Origin: Allium sativum
Lineage: Eukaryota > Streptophyta > Magnoliopsida > Asparagales > Amaryllidaceae
Direction: 5' to 3'
Assembly: GCA_030737875.1 (NCBI GenBank)
Contig: CM060922.1
Location: 226,965,835 to 227,029,834 of the forward strand
Length of the DNA: 64,000 nt
Part shown: piece by piece, positions 34,983 through 46,335 of the stretch
Numbering within the stretch: the stretch's first letter is position 1
Layout: every line of letters begins with the position of its first letter
Notes under the pieces: generated by a model
Told to the model about the DNA's origin: nothing
Seen by the model: the letters and a program-made list of their open reading frames with translations, nothing else
The model's database searches: none
Translations under genes and position numbers: made by a program

Positions 34983-35183
34983 TATTAGAAAACAAAATAG
35001 AAGAAAAAAGATTGAAGAGAAGTTTTATTATTGATGAATTGTAAATGTAAGATGATACAAAAAAATATATAGTATAATACAAGAAATAAATGTAAATGGC
35101 TTGAATAATAGGCATGTGACCGTTGTTTTGTTATAATAGGAATGTGACCGTTGCATTTCCACTATTCTTTCTTTCCTTTATTA
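34983..35183 (-). repeat. Element E 5' LTR
   Basis: On the minus strand it runs from TAATAAAGGAAAG to GTTTTCTAATA. It is 201 bp, shorter than the 3' LTR because it has fewer 'ATAGGCATGTGACCGTTG' units. Confidence 0.8.
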
Positions 35184-35300
35184 CTTGACAAGCTTGGAGG
35201 TTGTCAGGCCATTCTTGGTGCTTTGCATTGGAAGGTGAGGTTGTTGGCGTTTTGTCTTGAGAGCTTGATTATGGGATGGTTTCATGAGGTAATATCTGTT

Positions 35301-37100
35301 TGATGATTGTTTTTGTTCTTGGGTGTTTAATGACTATGGTTGGTTTTCCTTTTTCCTTGCGATTAGAAAGAAGGAAGTTTACCTGCCTTATTCACTTAGG
35401 TTACTCTCTTATGGTCAGCTGTTGAGATGATGCACCACCTTAGTTTGTGGTCATTGATGTAGTTTTATTTTCTTGAAGACTTATCATGTCACCTATTAGT
35501 CTTGACTTTTTGGGTGTCCTGGTTTGTTTTGTAGTGCGTTGGATTTATTTTTAGTTCCAAAAAAAATTTATTAGCTGCAATATGCTTACTTTTGTATCCT
35601 CTTCAGGTAGAAATGAAATTTAATTTAAATCAAATTATAAAACTATTGATTGTTTATTTTACTATCATGATTTTCATTAGCTTTATCCCTTATAAAATGT
35701 CCACCTCTTTTTATTCGTTGATTCACATAGTGAACCATACTTAACATTTCTTGGTGGAAAACATGTGTGTGTTCTTTCTTAAGGTAAAACATATCTAAAA
35801 ATTTAACCAGTTAGCCTTCAACTTGCTTCTAAAACAATATTTTATTACAACTAAATTTTGATTTGTACAATCATGTAATGATGATATGACTAATTCAATC
35901 TATCACATTATTATCAACATATTTTCAGCTTAATCCAACCAAGTATTTGATTTTAATATCATAGTTTTTTTTATATAATTTCAGTTTTGTTTTTAGTATT
36001 TTGGAACTAATTGATATTTAGATATTTTATTTTCAATTAATATACTTATTAGCTATTTCATTGTTTAGTGATACTAATATTTAATAACGTTCAATAATAT
36101 TGATGTAACATTTAGTTTACTAAACATAATAGATTCAATAGTTTCTTCACCGTACCGACCTTTTGGTGTTCACGTTCTGGGTCCGAAATTTAAAGGAAAG
36201 GCATGGTTCTGTTGTAAATAATGGTTCTACAAAGGGCAAAGAACTCAGTAATTAAATCGGTAATAAATAATAATTGTTTTATGTTTCCTACTCATTAAAT
36301 ATGGATAGAAACAATGTTTACTTATTCAAGGACCATTACGTATCATTTGAGCTATGTTTATGCATATTTGCTTTAGAAGGTGTTTTAAGATAAATATCTA
36401 TTTCATACTGCATGAACAAAAATAATTAATGCAATATAAGCATGCGAGATTTGCCCAAAAAACATAATTAAGAAGTCAGATAGGTAAGTTTTATGGTCAC
36501 TATCATGACTACCCATTCAGGAAATTACATTAAATGTGTGGTTATACCCTTCTTTTTAAAATTTTGGAACTGAGCATAGTCTAATCACTATCATCTACTA
36601 TTACATGAAATTATCGACATACATTCCTTATTTATCAAACAGAAGTGATTCTTTTACCAAAAAAGTAATTCATGCCATTGATATTATTGCAGTGAAGGAT
36701 GTGTTGATCCCCTTTTCAATTGCACCATGTATTAGCTCTTTCCTGTGGTGTCTTGACTCTGCTGCTTCCCTTTTGGCAGTTGAATTTCTCTCTTGATGCT
36801 GCTCAGCAGGTAAATTTTTGTGACACACAGTATTTTTTTGGGTTCTACTTCCAATGCATTTGGCTTCCTTGATGTCTTTGATACATCTTTTATTTTTTTG
36901 GGTTCTACTTCCAATGCATTCAGGTGTAGTTTGTTTTCATTTTTTATTTTTATATATTGGCTTGTAATGCATGTTTACAGAACATAATCCCGACCTCTAT
37001 CAATAACTCAAGTGAAGTCTTGCAACTTGTATTCCTTCGTTTACACTTTTAAAACACTACTGAAAATTTCATGGAACATTCGCTTATTTTCTTACTGCTA
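35301..37100. other. Unassigned AT-rich interval
   Basis: Apart from an exact 30-bp duplication at 36831-36920, I see no gene, LTR or transposon end here. The sequence is intron- or intergenic-like, with no long reading frame on either strand. Confidence 0.4.
36831..36920. repeat. Exact 30-bp direct repeat, 60-bp period
   Basis: 'TATTTTTTTGGGTTCTACTT' followed by CCAATGCATT occurs at 36831-36860 and 36891-36920 without change, separated by 30 bp of unrelated sequence. An exact match suggests a recent duplication. Confidence 0.9.
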
Positions 37101-37926
37101 CCATTTTCCAATATGTTATCAATGACGACGAGAAATTTATTTTGAATAGAATTAGAACGTATATACTTATTTGAATCGTCGTTAGAATATAAATATTTAT
37201 TTTAAATTATAAAAGGAATTGAAAATGGTGCAGTAGTTTGAAATTTCGATTTCAAAGTTCAAATGAATGTACAGGATTCAAAATAAACCGGATTTTGGAA
37301 AAACCAAAAATATTAGAATCTATTTGAAAATATCTTTCCAACGAATCCGAAAAATTGAAATTTCATAATGGGAGTAAAAAGTTATGCCTAGTTGAAAATT
37401 CAGAATAGTCGCTATGGAATTCTGGCCCTTAAAAATGGAAGTTTTGCAAACGTCATCGGTTTTCGACGAAACCACTTTTGTTGGATCCATGATGTCAAGT
37501 TATTGCTAGGTTTCAAAGTTCGTAATTTTCTGATTCAATATGTGAGCGTGGCAAAGGAAAACGCGTTTGACCAGTTTCAGTTGATTTTAATCGACTGGAA
37601 AATGACCATTTTTCAAACGGTCTCAGAATTTGATGAAATTAGTCTTGTTAGGACCGTATCATCAATACGAAGCTAGAAAACATTTTTTTAGAATTTTTAG
37701 AGTCCGTATGTGGCCCCGATAAATTGAAATGTGCGTTCAAATTCAATGTATAGATTTATATTTTGATGGAAACTGGTCGAAACGATCGAATCAGCTTATG
37801 ATACATATTTCGTTGTGTTTGGAATGGGGCAATTAGCTAAGGGCGACAGTCGTTGGATCTCATTTGCAGATCAAATAAAAAGTCAACTCAAAAGGAGAAA
37901 ATAATATTAATTTATTATATATATTT

Positions 37927-37934
37927 TATAAAAA
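37927..37934 (+). promoter_or_regulatory. TATA box of LTR family B, copy B2
   Basis: TATAAAAA followed about 30 bp later by a pyrimidine-rich stretch (CTTTCTCTCCCCTCTTC), a plausible start region, and then the C-rich island. Confidence 0.5.
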
Positions 37935-38770
37935 TCCCTTCACCCCCTTACTTTCTCTCCCCTCTTCACTTTAATTTTCCCGAACAGGAAAAGTAAAAAG
38001 AAAGAAAAAAAAACCGCAAACCAGATCTCGTCGACCCCCACCACTGCGACTCGCCACCGTCTGCTGTGAGCTTCGGCGAACCCACCCCCCTCTCCGATCT
38101 TCTTCTCTCCTCGTTCCCCTTCCTCTGCACCGCGACGCGAACCCCCTCCCCCTCTTACTTAAATCGGACGCCGCACCCAAACCACCGAACCACCCACCGC
38201 CGGCTGCAACCTCCCCTGGCACCACCAAACTCCAACGCAACACCGCAGCTCCGACCATCCCGCCACCAACGTCTACCGCGTAGCGAAAACCTTCGAATGA
38301 TGAAAACAGTGAGCTTTTTTATTTTGTTTTATTTTAAATTCAGTTTTTAATGTAAATACATTGTTTATATAAAAAAGGAGGATAAAAATCTGATTTTTAT
38401 ACGAGTAAAGAATAAAAACATGGTTTTTATATATGTAGGGTATTAAAGATATGATTTTTGAAAGAAAATCGATTTCATTTGAAAGCAAAGAGGTGAGTTT
38501 CTTAGTGTAACCAATTTGAGTTGAATACTTAGTTTAAATTCAGTTAGGAATATATAACGCGAGTAAAAATTTATTTTTTAGTTTATAAAAGTTATGATTT
38601 TTAATTTACCAAAGATTTGATCTTTGGTATGAGAAAAATATCAACTTTAGTTTTTTTTTTTTTTTTGAAAACAAAAATGTATATCATCTTGAGTTTTAAA
38701 TGAAAGATTATATTATATTTTTGTATAAATGAAAGAACAAGCGTTTTTAAAAATATAATAACATAGAGTT

Positions 38771-38778
<8 letters not shown>

Positions 38779-38811
<33 letters not shown>
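38779..38811. repeat. (TA)n microsatellite
   Basis: About 16 AT units inside B2. Confidence 0.9.
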
Positions 38812-38813
<2 letters not shown>

Positions 38814-41800
38814 TTGAAAATAAAATGAGAACTGTTTTTGAAAATAAAATTCGCATGGTTTTAAAATAAAAAAATAGCTTTGTTTTTAAACTATGGTTTG
38901 AAAAATATGAACATCATTTGTTTGCATTTGTTTAAAGATATGAACAACATTTGTTTTAAAAATATAAAAAGAAGTTATTTTTAAAACAGGGATAGAAATA
39001 AAAATAGAATGAAAATATGGTTTTTAAAATATATAGAACTGTATAAAAAGAAATTAACATTGATTTTAAAATAGGATTTTTAAATAGAACTGGCATTATT
39101 AAAAATATGATTTGAAATATAAATTTCGTGAAACTGATGGTGTTGGAAGTACGGCCAGATCCATATGTTCTGAATTTCAGAAATAGAATGGAGGAGTGGA
39201 TCCCAAAGGTGAGAACTACTCACTTTAAAATTTGTTTTCTAGTTGAAATATATACTAGGATGTAGACGGTGCTTAGCAGCACCCGACACCCGTTGTCCAC
39301 AGACCATGGACGACTTGTGTGATTGTTTGTGTTGTGAAATTTGACTGTTAATCGTGATGTGAAAAGTATATATTCATGTGTTGAGATAAAATAATTTCAT
39401 GTGTTGAAATAAATAATTTCATGTGTTGAAATAAAATAATTTCATGTGTTGAAATAAAATAAATATTCATTTACAAATCAAACGATTTATTTATGTACAC
39501 TGATTTGACTGATATTGATTGAGACGATAAATTTTACACATCGCCCAACTACACAAATAAAAATCTGTGTTTGTTGATTTGAAACCCCACACGGGTGTTG
39601 GGATGATATTTGACGTACACTAATCCCAATTTTTTAGTGATATGTTAATCGTTTGATTGACAGGTTGTTGTAAGCGTTAAATATTTATATTTAATGCTTA
39701 TGCAGTTGTGTGGTGCACTCTGGATGATGGTTGGTTATTTATCGTTGCTATTCTATACATGTGTTGTAATGGAATCCATATAATTAACATTATATGCTGA
39801 TTGATTGGGCCTTATTCCAATTTGGAAAATAAGGAATATTATAGAAAGAAAATTCATGTGTTGAATAGAAAGAAAATTCATGTGTTGAATAGAATAACGA
39901 AGTTATTGAAATATATAAAGCCGTGTTGGTTAGATATGCGCCATTTTGACGCGAACGATATTTATATCGATTATATTTGTTTTTATAATGAATATAGAAA
40001 AGGAAGTGATTTCAAAATATAACATTTTGAAAATATTATCATATATATATCGATGATATGGAATATTCAATTTTGATTTGAAATTGAATATGAAGTTGAA
40101 ATCGTTTCGAAAACGAATTTAAAACGATTTATAAAATACGTTTTAAAAGGAAATCGACGAAATATATATAATATATAAATTATATATATATAATGGCCTG
40201 AACAGAACGCGCCGCACCGCGACAGTTCCCGAATTTCGACCATTGACTTCGAATTGATATTAGGGGAGATCCGACTGTTGGATTCTCCTAAAACCGGGAC
40301 CGTTGGGTTCGTATTGAAAAGAGCTTTCTAATGAATATTAGAGATTTGAAATCTAACGGTTTGATTTGGAATTATGTCCAAATCAAATTTGGAAAAGGTC
40401 GCTGTAAGTGCAGTTCGATGGCCATTGGTGGAAATCGACTGTACGGGCCTTGATAAAATTATTAAAAATATCAATAATTTGTGTAAAATCATAAGAAATG
40501 ATTTGTGAAGAATTGGGATGAAAAATTCCAAATTTGAAAAGATAAAAATAGATTTTTATCGAAATGAACTGGTTCTGAGCTAGAATTAAAATCCATTTAT
40601 TTTTAAAATAAATAAATTGGATTTGAAATGGTTTTAAAAGTAACCAGAATTTCCAATAATTGAATTTGGAATGGATTTGAATCGAAATTGTCTTTGGAAT
40701 ATTTCGATGTTGGATTTCGTGATGATACAGATAGTGTTATGGGAATTTGAAAGATATATTAATAACGTTATTTCCAATACGATATTTGTTGGTTGTAGAA
40801 TTTGATATTGAATATAAGCCGATATATTTTCTATTCAGAGCCTTGTATTTAATATCAAATGTGATTTGGGTTGTCGTGAATGGTGTCTTCATTAACACTG
40901 TTCTTAAACCCAGTTGAGAAAAAGATTAAATCTTTTTAGTTAGATTTAATGAAGTATACCAATTAAATGAAGTTTAATTGGAATTGAATTAGAATGCGAT
41001 TTTGGGTTTATTGTGAACCGTGTTTTAAATGACATTGGTTCTTTAACCTAGTTAAAGACAGAATATGATTTCCCAAGTTAAACAATCATTGATAATGATT
41101 TTTGGGAAGATTAAAACTAAGTGGAGTCTTAATGAATCTTTAATTAGATTGAAATGATCGAAAATGGAATATCACCAGTTTTACTCCAGGCGATAGTTAA
41201 ATCTTTAATTAGATTTGAACGTGAAATGGTAATTGAATTTACCGATAACACCGTGGTGTTAGATATGAAGTATGACCGGTTTTACTTCATGGGATGAATA
41301 GGTTGGGATTGGGAAATAAAATAAATGATTACTTTGGTGTGGTTCGCTACTCCCGACTAGTTTGAATTGATATTCAAAAGAAGATTAAAGAATAAATTTA
41401 AAGAATTTATCTTTGAGAAAATTAATGGGAACCTTTCCCAAAGTATAAGAATATTTGAATAAAAGAATATTCTGAATTGGAATGAGGCGTATGTTGTGTT
41501 TGTGTAACACTTGTTTATTATATACGCGAGTTATTTAGAAAGATCGGGTTTATCCCATTCTGAATAACTGATTCGACGTGGGGTCGAAGATGAAGACGGT
41601 GGTCGAAGACCGAAGGTCTTCACATCGTTTGGATAATTACTGGTGATCTTGATTGGGTTGTACACTCAAGAGGAGGGAATCAGTTGGTGATCGTCCAAAC
41701 GTACTTGGAGATCGATGGATGTGCAAGGTACAAGGTGCCTCTGGTTTCGTTCAGACCCAGAACGGACTTGTATGGACTATGTGTCTGACATTGGATTTTG

Positions 41801-42527
41801 CTCTGTGTTGATTGATCTCTATTAAATATACATCTCCCTGGTGAAGGGGAATTTATTCCCTTACTTCACCCTTCTCTAAGACGTACGGGATCAGATGTTG
41901 TATATCGATAGACATCAGTCGCATGGTTTGAATTGCCTGTGTGGCATGCCTAAGTGACAATTGATCAAGGCTTCTGTTGAAAAGCAAAGTCTTGTGGTTA
42001 ATGATCAAAGCACCGCCTGTGTGGCATAGCTTTGTTTAGCGTTGATTCGCGAGCCTCACACCCCGGTTGTGAACCAGAAACGGGAGAGGACATCAGGGAG
42101 GGCATGCGTTTCCTTCTAGCTAGGGTGGTGTCAGTGACCTACCATCCCTGACATTTATACTATTTTCACCTGTGTGGTTGTTGCTGTTGCGAGAGGCGCC
42201 TCGGATATATCGGTGACTATGTGGAGCCGATGGAGTCATTTGGTTCAGTTACGCCCCAAAGGGCGGGGAAACGCAATGTTCAGGCATTTTAATCCACATC
42301 GATGGAACGGCCCTGACGATCCAAGGGTCACTCGAGCTCTGATCCAGAGGCTCAGGCTAGACAGCCTCGAATCGGTGAGGACTATCTTTTGCCTCGGTTC
42401 ACAGATAGAAATCCAACTTCCAATACGTGACTTTGCGGTTTTGATTGTAGAGCCTAGTATTGGCGACATGATATATGGTACCCATGCCGTCTATGATTGG
42501 TACTTATGATTTGAAGTTGTTTTATAC

Positions 42528-42532
42528 ACTAT
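42528..42532. repeat. Target-site duplication of element F, left copy
   Basis: ACTAT precedes the LTR start TGATTGACAT and is repeated at 50397-50401 after GTCGATCA. Confidence 0.88.
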
Positions 42533-43690
42533 TGATTGACATAGAAATGTGTTTATTTTTACGCTCATATCTTATCTTTATTGTAAATAAATAAATATTA
42601 CTTTGGGTATTTTCGTGTGTTTTCACAGGTTGTTAAATAAATGTCTCCTTCATTCAATTAAAGACCAATTGCATAGGAAATGCTACTTCTTGGAATCAAC
42701 AAATTTTCAATCATAAAGGAAGCTGTAGCACACTGATAAAGCCTGGAAATTTGGACAGAGTGTTCTGAGTTCAGCCACCGCCAAAGCCCTATTTTTTGCT
42801 GAAGAAAAGAACAAATACATTGCCTCCGTCGCTTTGAAGAATAAAGAGACTAGTGCTATATTATATATATATATATTTATATGTATATAACATATGCACT
42901 AAGATTTGAAGAGCTAGACATTTTCTTCTCAATGAAATCAATTGAAAATCTTGCATATTTACTTGCCATTGAGGAGAAGACTTGACATATATTTACCAGA
43001 ATGCAACTCAATCAAATGCCACATGTCAGCAATCAAGGAGGGAGAATCATCATAGAACATCTCAAATCTATATCCATATCTCTTTTATTTGTAAATAGAA
43101 TATCTCAAGAGATATTTCTTGGCCCAAAAGTCATATAGGATGGAGGCTACAACCCCTATAAATACCTATTGTATTCATTGTAACAACCATCGATTATTCT
43201 GTAATTCTTCTGCCATTAACAAAGTTCTTCTTTTTATTTTTCTGCTATTTTCTAATTTCTTAGCAATTAGTGTTGTCTACACGATTAGATTCGATAGAGC
43301 ATTAATTGTATTTTTCACTTATTTTCATTAGCGATTGACCGTCTGATTAGATTCAGCGGTAATCCTAATTCTTATTTTCTGTTCGTTTAATTTTGTTCTG
43401 CAATTTTATTTCCATTGTTCTATTTTATCTTTCATCATTGGATTCATTACAGATCCGATTAGATTCGAATCTGCAGTGAATTTAATTGCATCTTTTATTT
43501 GTAGTTTCAATTTTTATTTTGCTTTGCGAAAAAAATCAACCTCTAAGCTTTGTCTAACTCGCCCAAGAGATTAGATAAATAATTGATTTAATTCACCTCC
43601 CTGTGTTCGACCTGTATGCTACACACCTGTATGCTTGCAGAATTTAATTTAAATGTCGCGCTTTTCTAATTCATAGACTAGCGTCGATCA
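42533..43690 (+). repeat. Element F 5' LTR (1158 bp)
   Basis: It begins TGATTGACATAG and ends AGCGTCGATCA; the ends form a short imperfect inverted repeat (TGAT...ATCA). The TATA box is at 43157-43164. Internal (TA)n lies near 42862-42878. Confidence 0.93.
43157..43164 (+). promoter_or_regulatory. TATA box, element F 5' LTR
   Basis: TATAAATA in context CCCCTATAAATACC, a near-ideal plant TATA box. Transcription would start near 43190. The same box is at 49863-49870 in the 3' LTR. Confidence 0.65.
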
Positions 43691-43696
43691 AGTTTT

Positions 43697-43714
43697 TGGC
43701 GCCGTTGCCGGGGA
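43697..43714 (+). other. Primer-binding site of element F (Asp tRNA type)
   Basis: TGGCGCCGTTGCCGGGGA lies six bases after the LTR end. This is the classic Athila-type primer site, complementary to a tRNA-Asp 3' end. Confidence 0.88.
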
Positions 43715-46335
43715 GGTAACGATTAAATTTTGTTATTTATTTGATTTCTGATTCGTGTTAGTTTTTATTTTTGTTTTGTTTCCTTTCGTTTTCTTGTATA
43801 TACATATATATAAAAATCTCAATTAGTTGATTTGGTATTGATTGTTGATACTGTAATCATCTAAATAAGAAAAAAAAATATTTTCCTTCTCATTGTTTTC
43901 TTTTATTTCTTTCCTGTTTTCAACTTCCTTCTACCTTCTCCTTTCTTTCATTTATTAGTTTCCCTCTTACAAATTCATTCCTCTCTTTTCTGAAAAAAAA
44001 AATTCTTTCCATTTTATTTTTGTTCTTTCCTCTTTCCCAAATCGTCATACAAGTTGCTGCCATTTTTCAATTTCTTTAATCTCTTCTTTTACAAGTAAAA
44101 AAAAAAAAAAAAAAAAATCTTGCTGATTTTTCTTTGACTTCTTTCCCTTTAATTTCTCAATCTATTCCTTTTCTTTTACTGATTCTTTCCACTTTTCAAC
44201 ATAATTAAAAATAAAATAAAAATCTTTTACAATTTCCTTTTCATTGATTTCTTTCCTCCTTCACTCTTGCTCTTCACATCCAATCTTCCTGACCTCACGC
44301 CATTCCCACTTGTATCTCACCGAACCCTCTCTCCCATATTCTCACCATCAATTCAAACACTCCAACATACATCATCACCTCAACATCTCTTCCCATCTCC
44401 CACGTCTCCTCCGAAAAATCAATTCTCGAAACCTCAACCATATTCAACATCTTCTTCCTCGACTCAAACCCACTGCATCACCATACCAAATCCTTCAAAC
44501 GCCAATCACGCCCCAACATACCCACCCTCGAACAGCAGCAAAAACCTCTTACATAGATCACCTTCGCTCTCCACAATCACCATTCCTACAGCCCCAAAAT
44601 TCACGCTCACTACCTTGCTGTCCACAAACACTTCCACCACTCAACAATGAAATCCTCCTTCCATCGCATGTCCACTGTAATTCTCAAAAACTGGAGTCCA
44701 AATTGAATCTAGTTCCGAAAACCACCTCCACCGAAAACTGTCTTGCATCACTCTACCATCCTCCTCAATAATTCAACCTTCCCTCCACCATTGTCACAAC
44801 AAATCACCGTTCATCACTGCTGTACTCCGGCTCATTCACCACCCAAACCCCAGGGCGAATCAAATACCTGAAACTCGATTCCACTCCTGAACCAAATCGA
44901 AGATCCTCAAGACACTCAAATCAATTACAAACAAACACCACCGTACAACCAGTCCACAAACAAATCTTCCACCATCACAAACACCAACGCAAACTGCTCG
45001 GCCTCTCTTCTAACTGACACCGCAACCCTCAACATCTTCAAACAATCAAAACCCACAAATCCCTCTCATTGAACCCAATTCGCAAAAATCGAAAACCTAG
45101 AAATCTGATTCGATTTGTTTTGTGTTTTTGGTTTTGAGTGATTTGTCCTGGACGGCATTTTCCTTCGACTTTGGTTTTTGAGAAACTGGAAATAGTGGCC
45201 GGGTTTTTACAGTTAGAACCCGTTGATACTTGAATTGGTTTGGCAGAGGATTTGTTTCCATTTGAAGATTATTTGGGCCTGTTATTGACGATCAGAGAGG
45301 ACGTGGTCTTTAACTGAGCATTTATTTGCTTTTGACTATATTTTTGGCACGCGCATGTTTGTTTTGGGCATTTTTTGTTTTATTGAGAAACAATATCTTG
45401 GGCACACTCATTCTTCCTTTTTTTTTTTTTTTTTTTTTTTTTTGATGTTCCTTTCAGTTTCTTTTGTGAATTAATACACATTATTCAGGAAGGCTTTTAT
45501 TGTTTGAGGAAAAGTGGTTTGTGATTCATTTTAGACTGTTGTTTGAATTGTTAGTTTGTTTCCAAAATTTTCATTTCTCCTTATTGCCTTCAAAAAAATA
45601 AAAAAAACAGGTACAACTGAAATTAAAAAAAAAAGGTCTTAAAAAAAATAAAAATCGGGCTCCTAGCCCGAACCCGTGCCGCAACGCAGTCAAGCAATTA
45701 ATAGAAGGGGACAACAACAGAAAGCAGCGGACGATTCAGATGGGTTGGAGCGGTTGCACACCAAGTGGGGTGTGAACGCGCTAGCGCTTCCCAAATTCAC
45801 TGGAGGACTGCCGATCAAGGTGAAAACTTTTAAAACTCTACAGGTGCTCTGCTGCAAAAGGAAAAAGAAAAAAATATATAGACAATTGTTGTAAAAAATT
45901 TCTGCAGGGGCAGCGGCTTGAATGTAAATTTTAATTCTGCAATTTATATTTCTGTGTCTGTTCTGTGACTGATATTTCTGAATTTGTGGTGAGGAACGGT
46001 TTTCCATAACTAATCACTCTCATCGATTTTCAATTTTAACACGTGATTTTGATTTTCAAAATAATATAACTGAAAAGTGGTGCTTTGTGAAGTTGACTGT
46101 CTCGTACAATTGGATCGCGGATATATATTAGTTCAATTTATTGAACTTTTAGCAAAAGAGGTTGCATACTACCCGTAAAACATTGGTCGTATCCCTTAGT
46201 TTTATACTATACGTGAACGACCATAAGACCCTCTTCCCCCTTCCAATTGAGTCACTTAATTAATAGAGCACAACTCATTATTTTATATTATTTTGAATTG
46301 AGAATAATTTCTGTCTTGCCGTGATTTCATTTCAA
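43715..46335 (+). other. Element F leader region, non-coding or weakly coding
   Basis: A 2.6-kb leader. About 43870-44250 is pyrimidine-rich with an A21 run at 44097-44117; 44240-45080 is C-rich and strongly purine-poor; a T26 run lies at 45418-45443. Two overlapping frames (44244-44771, 175 codons; 44267-44650, 127 codons) are Ser/Pro/Thr/His-rich with no domain, and both appear to be products of the C-rich composition. Confidence 0.5.

Larger units (their letters stand above)
30267..35183 (-). mobile_element. Element E: defective Ty1/copia retrotransposon
   Basis: Short direct LTRs (30267-30562 and 34983-35183) flank a minus-strand internal region with gag, protease, integrase, RT and RNase H pieces in copia order. 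The primer site TGGTATCAGAGC follows the 5' LTR, and the polypurine tract TTTGAGGGGCGG precedes the 3' LTR. Flanking pentamers CTCGA (30262-30266) and CTTGA (35184-35188) look like a target duplication with one change. Frames are broken in several places and two catalytic motifs are altered, so the element cannot be autonomous. Confidence 0.9.
30184..35300 (+). pseudogene. Candidate small ORF interrupted by copia element E
   Basis: An ATG in context ACCATGG (30184) opens 27 codons up to the element's left end at 30266. When the element and one target copy (35184-35188) are set aside, the frame continues across the junction at 35189 without a shift. It stays open for about 35 more codons to a TGA after a possible donor GAG|GTAATA near 35290. 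The N-terminal half is hydrophobic (Leu/Ile/Val-rich). I do not recognise the protein. A frame of about 65 codons can occur by chance, so this is a hypothesis. Confidence 0.28.
37100..42532 (+). mobile_element. LTR family B, copy B2, proximal part
   Basis: It is colinear with B1 in opposite orientation. U3 (about 37140-37930) shares 'GTGAGCGTGGCAAAGGAAAA', 'TTTTTCAAACGGTCTC' and 'GTATGTGGCCCC'. A TATA box lies at 37927, then a C-rich island (about 37960-38290), AT-rich DNA, a CATGTGTTGAAATAAA array (39377-39465), and the 40190-42500 blocks shared with 1-418 and 13511-14800. The expected TGTAAC start is not visible, so the left boundary is approximate. Element F splits it; it resumes at 50402 and ends at 51042. 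Confidence 0.68.

Noticed and set aside
36940..36970. CTTGTAATG as the second end of the CACTA-like element at 28919
   Set aside because: Only eight bases match, there is no subterminal array beside it, and flanks show no 3-bp duplication.
37055..37075. CACTACTGAAAA as a CACTA terminus
   Set aside because: No subterminal repeats follow and family B sequence begins almost at once.
44244..44771. Two overlapping Ser/Pro/His-rich frames in the element F leader
   Set aside because: They overlap in different frames of a C-rich, G-poor stretch where stop codons are rare; no domain seen.
46321..46335. Longer N-terminus for the element F ORF
   Set aside because: The upstream in-frame codon is GTG, not an expected plant start; ATG at 46336 is preferred.
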